In this document: one piece after another, positions 38,425-41,106 of the stretch
How the letters are laid out: each line of letters opens with the position of its first letter
Numbering within the stretch: the first letter of the stretch is position 1
Made by a program: the position numbers and the translations under genes
Notes under the pieces: model-generated
What the model was told of the DNA's origin: nothing
Database searches by the model: none
What the model saw: only the letters and a program-made list of their open reading frames with translations
Assembly (NCBI GenBank): GCA_022360155.1
Contig: JAKSDJ010000742.1
Span: forward strand, 1 to 41,106
Source: Chloroflexales bacterium
GTDB taxonomy: Bacteria > Chloroflexota > Chloroflexia > Chloroflexales > Chloroflexaceae
Length of the DNA stretch: 41,106 nucleotides
Direction of reading: 5' to 3'

Positions 38425-41106
38425 TAAACTTGGGCGGCTTCTCTTGCTTGCTGTTCTCCTAGCGCTACTGCCGGTCTATTGTATTGCCGATGTAGTGTTA
38501 CATGTGCTTGCTCCGTCTAACGAGCCATTCAAAGATGTCGGCACGCAAATGGACCCAACCATCTACGCTCGTTGGACTGAAGGCTTCAAATTACCGGCGC
38601 TCAATCCTGAAGCAGTTCGCGCCGCTGACGCAGAAGAACGTCGTCGCGCACAACCGCCGGCCATCATTCCCGGCATCACCGCGATTGCAACCGTGGTCGA
38701 GGTCATACAACCGCCTGTTGAGGTTGTGATTGTACCGACCCCAACTATTCCGGCCCGCAACCCTAGCTCAACCACAACCTCGGTTGCGGGCGTCGTCCGC
38801 ACCCCTTCTCCCAGCCGACCAAACGCAACATCTGTGCCGAGACCAACACCAACATCGTTGACACGCCCCACCTCAATAGCAACAATACTGCCCGCGCCAG
38901 CTACCGCAACCGCCATCAATCAACCATTCCCGACCAGTACCATATCGGTTGGTTCGCCGACTACCACACGTACCATACAGCCAACGCCAACCACAACTAC
39001 GAGAAGTTTCGTAACACCAACGCGCGATATTACACCGATACCCAGCGCGACACCTATCACTGATCCAGTAGCAACCTTGACGCTGACCACTACGCCGTTG
39101 CCAACGGCAACAGCGACTGCAACATCACCGCCCACCGCGACCAATACGCCCGTGCCGCCGCCCACCGCGACCAATACGCCCGTGCCGCCGCCCACAAGCA
39201 CGCCGACTGTTGCCCTGCCAATCCTTAGCATCAATGATACAAGTGTCGTTGAGGGCAACGCCGGTACAACGACCAACGCAGTCTTTACCGTTAGTCTATC
39301 CGCTGCTAGCGATCAAACCGTGACGGTGGATTTTGCAACCTCGAATGGCACTGCAAACGCCGGGTCGGACTATATCAGCGCGTCGGGCGTGTTGACCTTT
39401 CCAGCAGGCGTTACAACCCGAATCATCACCGTTGTCGTCAATGGTGATGATCTCAACGAACCCGATCAGACCTTCTTCGTAACACTGAGCAACCCAAGCA
39501 ATGCTACCATTACGCGCAATCGAGGCACCGGCACAATTCTGAATGATGATCCAGCGCCGCCGGAGCTGCGCATCAATAACATCAATATCACTGAAGGCAC
39601 TACTCTTGGCGTGGTCGATGCGGTCTTTACCGTGACTCTGTCGCCTCCCGTCAACAACCTGGTAACGGTGGATTTTGCAACCGCCAACGGCACCGCTCGT
39701 GCCGGCAGCGACTACATTACACGAACGGGCACGTTAATCTTTATGCCAGGGCAAGCAACGCAACCAATCACCGTTCCGGTCGCCAGTGATCTCCAGCCGG
39801 AAGGCAGTGAAACCTTCTTTGTCGATTTGAGCAACGCGACTAATGCGGCGATCAATACCAGTCGAGGGACAGCCACTATCACCGATCCGCTACCGCCGAT
39901 CACCATCAATGATACAAGTGTTGTTGAAGGCGATACCGGCACAACTGTCAATGCGACCTTTACTGTCGGTTTAGCTTTCGCCAGCGTCAATCCAATCTCT
40001 GTAAACTATGCGACGGTGAATGGTTCAGCCAGCGCTGGTAGCGATTACCTCGCCCAAACGGGCGTCTTGAACTTTGCGCCAGGACAGACCGCCCAGACTA
40101 TCGAGGTGACAGTACTTGGCGACAATAACACCGAAAACAACGAAATCTTCTTTGTTGACCTGAGCAATGCGACTAATGCGGTAATCCAGGTTGGTCGAGG
40201 TACAGGCTCTATCAACGACGATGATCAACTAATCCAGGTAAGCAAGTCGGTACAGCCAGCCTCAGCTAATGCTATTCCGCTCCAAATCTACCCGCTTACC
40301 TATACGCTCGTTATCGCCAATAACACAACAGGTGCGCTTACTATCAACCGGATCATAGACAATGTCGCAGACGAGTTCTTGTACAGCGATTGCACGCCCT
40401 CACCGGCTGGCGGTTCGTGCAACCAGCCTGGTCAGCCAAATTCTGGTGGCGATGTGACCTGGACCGGCGCGCAAACCCTTGCACCAGGCGGAGTATTTAC
40501 TCTTCAAATTCGAGGCGTTCTGCTCAGGGCCGCTCCTGGTAATTACTTCAATGAAAACGTAACGATTAATATGGGAGCGGCGGGGACGATTTCGACCGGC
40601 CCACAAGCGCCCTTCAGAGTGATCCAGGTGCAGCAGGCTGAGATAGCATTCTTGCCTGAAGACAATCTGCGGGTGACTGTAACTCCAACGCCAACAGCGA
40701 CGCCGACACGCACGCCAACAGCGACGCCGACACGCACGCCAACAGCGACGCCGACCGCTTCACGCACGCCGCACCCCACGGCCACGCTCAAACCCACACG
40801 CACGCCGCACCCCACAGCCACGCTCAAACCAACACGCACGCCGCACCCCACGGTGATGCCGACACGCACACCTCACCCGTCTAGCACGCCAACGAGCATT
40901 CCGCCTACCACGCCGCCCGCGCCGACGGCCACGCCCGTCCCCACCACGCCGCCCGCGCCGACGGCCACACCCGTCCCCACCGCGCCGCCCGCGCCTACAG
41001 CCACGCCCGTCCCCACCGCGCCGCCCGCGCCTACAGCCACGCCCGTCCCCACCACGCCGCCCGCGCCTACAGCCACACCCGTCCCCACCGCGCCGCCCGC
41101 GCCTAC
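38369..41106 (+). CDS. Secreted Calx-beta repeat protein (3' partial)
   Basis: Open frame with no stop to the right edge (912 codons). ATG 38369 lies inside the end of the kinase gene. Basic N-terminus then LGRLLLLAVLLALLPVYCIA, a signal peptide or membrane anchor. Residues about 100-280 are Thr/Pro-rich. Three Calx-beta domains follow at about 281-395, 398-507 and 509-620 (each with INDTSVVEG-like start, DFATSNGTANAGSDY-like core and a F.V.LSN.TNA end). Residues about 621-760 form a beta domain of the DUF11 type (YPLTYTLVIANNTTGALTIN ... LAPGGVFTLQI), with a Cys pair. After about 770 only Thr/Pro repeats are seen. Calx-beta domains bind calcium in other proteins. Surface adhesion or cell-wall role is likely. 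Possible coupling to the kinase gene by overlap. Confidence 0.85.
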   Translation, partial: MKSLSPSPNPQQRPPRHRDKLGRLLLLAVLLALLPVYCIADVVLHVLAPSNEPFKDVGTQMDPTIYARWTEGFKLPALNPEAVRAADAEERRRAQPPAIIPGITAIATVVEVIQPPVEVVIVPTPTIPARNPSSTTTSVAGVVRTPSPSRPNATSVPRPTPTSLTRPTSIATILPAPATATAINQPFPTSTISVGSPTTTRTIQPTPTTTTRSFVTPTRDITPIPSATPITDPVATLTLTTTPLPTATATATSPPTATNTPVPPPTATNTPVPPPTSTPTVALPILSINDTSVVEGNAGTTTNAVFTVSLSAASDQTVTVDFATSNGTANAGSDYISASGVLTFPAGVTTRIITVVVNGDDLNEPDQTFFVTLSNPSNATITRNRGTGTILNDDPAPPELRINNINITEGTTLGVVDAVFTVTLSPPVNNLVTVDFATANGTARAGSDYITRTGTLIFMPGQATQPITVPVASDLQPEGSETFFVDLSNATNAAINTSRGTATITDPLPPITINDTSVVEGDTGTTVNATFTVGLAFASVNPISVNYATVNGSASAGSDYLAQTGVLNFAPGQTAQTIEVTVLGDNNTENNEIFFVDLSNATNAVIQVGRGTGSINDDDQLIQVSKSVQPASANAIPLQIYPLTYTLVIANNTTGALTINRIIDNVADEFLYSDCTPSPAGGSCNQPGQPNSGGDVTWTGAQTLAPGGVFTLQIRGVLLRAAPGNYFNENVTINMGAAGTISTGPQAPFRVIQVQQAEIAFLPEDNLRVTVTPTPTATPTRTPTATPTRTPTATPTASRTPHPTATLKPTRTPHPTATLKPTRTPHPTVMPTRTPHPSSTPTSIPPTTPPAPTATPVPTTPPAPTATPVPTAPPAPTATPVPTAPPAPTATPVPTTPPAPTATPVPTAPPAP
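39131..39190 (+). repeat. 30-bp tandem repeat, two perfect copies
   Basis: Encodes PTATNTPVPP twice in the Thr/Pro-rich linker before the first Calx-beta domain. Confidence 0.85.
40694..40755 (+). repeat. 24-bp tandem repeat, 2.6 copies
   Basis: Unit ACAGCGACGCCGACACGCAC+GCCA at 40694-40717 and 40718-40741, with a partial third copy; in frame, encoding TATPTRTP. Confidence 0.8.
40770..40850 (+). repeat. 36-bp tandem repeat in the Thr/Pro tail
   Basis: Units encoding TPHPTATLKPTR, about two copies and the start of a third, with a few base differences. Confidence 0.65.
40907..41106 (+). repeat. 36-bp tandem repeat, five full copies and running off the end
   Basis: Copies start at 40907, 40943, 40979, 41015, 41051 and 41087 (partial). 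Each encodes T[TA]PPAPTATPVP with silent or single-residue changes. The total number of copies is not known because the window ends inside the array. Confidence 0.9.

Noticed and set aside
38563-41088. Long minus-strand frames rich in Val and Gly
   Set aside because: They are the antisense of the Thr/Pro-rich and repeat parts of the Calx-beta protein; their composition follows from the repeats.
40907-41106. 36-bp periodic repeats as a CRISPR array
   Set aside because: There are no spacers; the units are contiguous, in frame and encode Pro/Thr repeats.
1-41106. tRNA, rRNA, CRISPR or riboswitch
   Set aside because: I looked for cloverleaf-like arms, rRNA-like conserved stretches and known riboswitch cores by eye and found none; a covariance-model scan would be needed to exclude them.

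Overview
The window looks like chromosome of a Chloroflexota bacterium, probably class Chloroflexia (Roseiflexus/Chloroflexus/Herpetosiphon-like). This is inferred from gene content and style: Thr/Pro-rich 'TPTPT' extracytoplasmic linkers, STAND-like and GAF/histidine-kinase proteins, a RodZ-like protein with a TPT linker, and a thymidylate synthase fused to an MtrA-like domain. No rRNA, tRNA or CRISPR array was seen, so the assignment is by style and not by a marker gene.

Layout. 1-2.9 kb: end of an unknown gene, a stand-alone Lrp/AsnC effector domain, and a divergent pair of THUMP RNA methyltransferase (-) and plsX (+). 3-6.1 kb: a minus-strand pair, a PfkB sugar kinase followed by a GH13-like protein that has lost its catalytic residues. 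6.2-7.9 kb: two small proteins of unknown function and a clear terminator. 7.9-9.1 kb: a mobile-DNA scar, made of a decayed insertion sequence with 13-bp perfect terminal inverted repeats and, directly beside it, a short hairpin element between 9-bp direct repeats. 9.3-11 kb: a small hypothetical protein, CcdA-like thiol:disulfide transporter and NUDIX hydrolase. 11-14.5 kb (-): thymidylate synthase-like gene and dCTP deaminase, separated by an intact TnpB element. 14.8-18.2 kb: a small protein, then fabF-holB-fur (-). 18.2-20.3 kb: an AT-rich gap with a MITE-like element, then an MTA/SAH-deaminase-type amidohydrolase. 20.4-22.2 kb (-): two small membrane proteins and a methyltransferase. 22.4-25.5 kb (+): RodZ-like, YajQ, RimO. 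25.8-27.6 kb: divergent BlaI-type repressor and polyprenyl diphosphate synthase. 27.8-41.1 kb (+): STAND-like membrane protein with a broken P-loop, glycosyltransferase, membrane GAF protein, two sensor histidine kinases, and a large secreted Calx-beta protein that runs off the end.

How the genes fit together. Housekeeping functions dominate the first 27 kb: lipid synthesis (plsX, fabF, polyprenyl synthase), dTMP supply (dCTP deaminase plus thymidylate synthase), replication (holB) and ribosome/RNA modification (rimO, THUMP methyltransferase). The last 13 kb are a signalling and cell-surface block: two hybrid-free histidine kinases and a membrane GAF protein with no response regulator in view, ending in a surface protein whose start lies inside the second kinase gene.

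The points I find most interesting are: the STAND-like transmembrane protein with Ile in place of the Walker A Lys; the GH13 pseudoenzyme next to a sugar kinase; TnpB inserted between the two dTMP-pathway genes, with a related-looking hairpin element overlapping the start of the upstream gene; and four genes with a -10 box 6-8 nt before the start codon and no visible Shine-Dalgarno, which suggests leaderless mRNAs.
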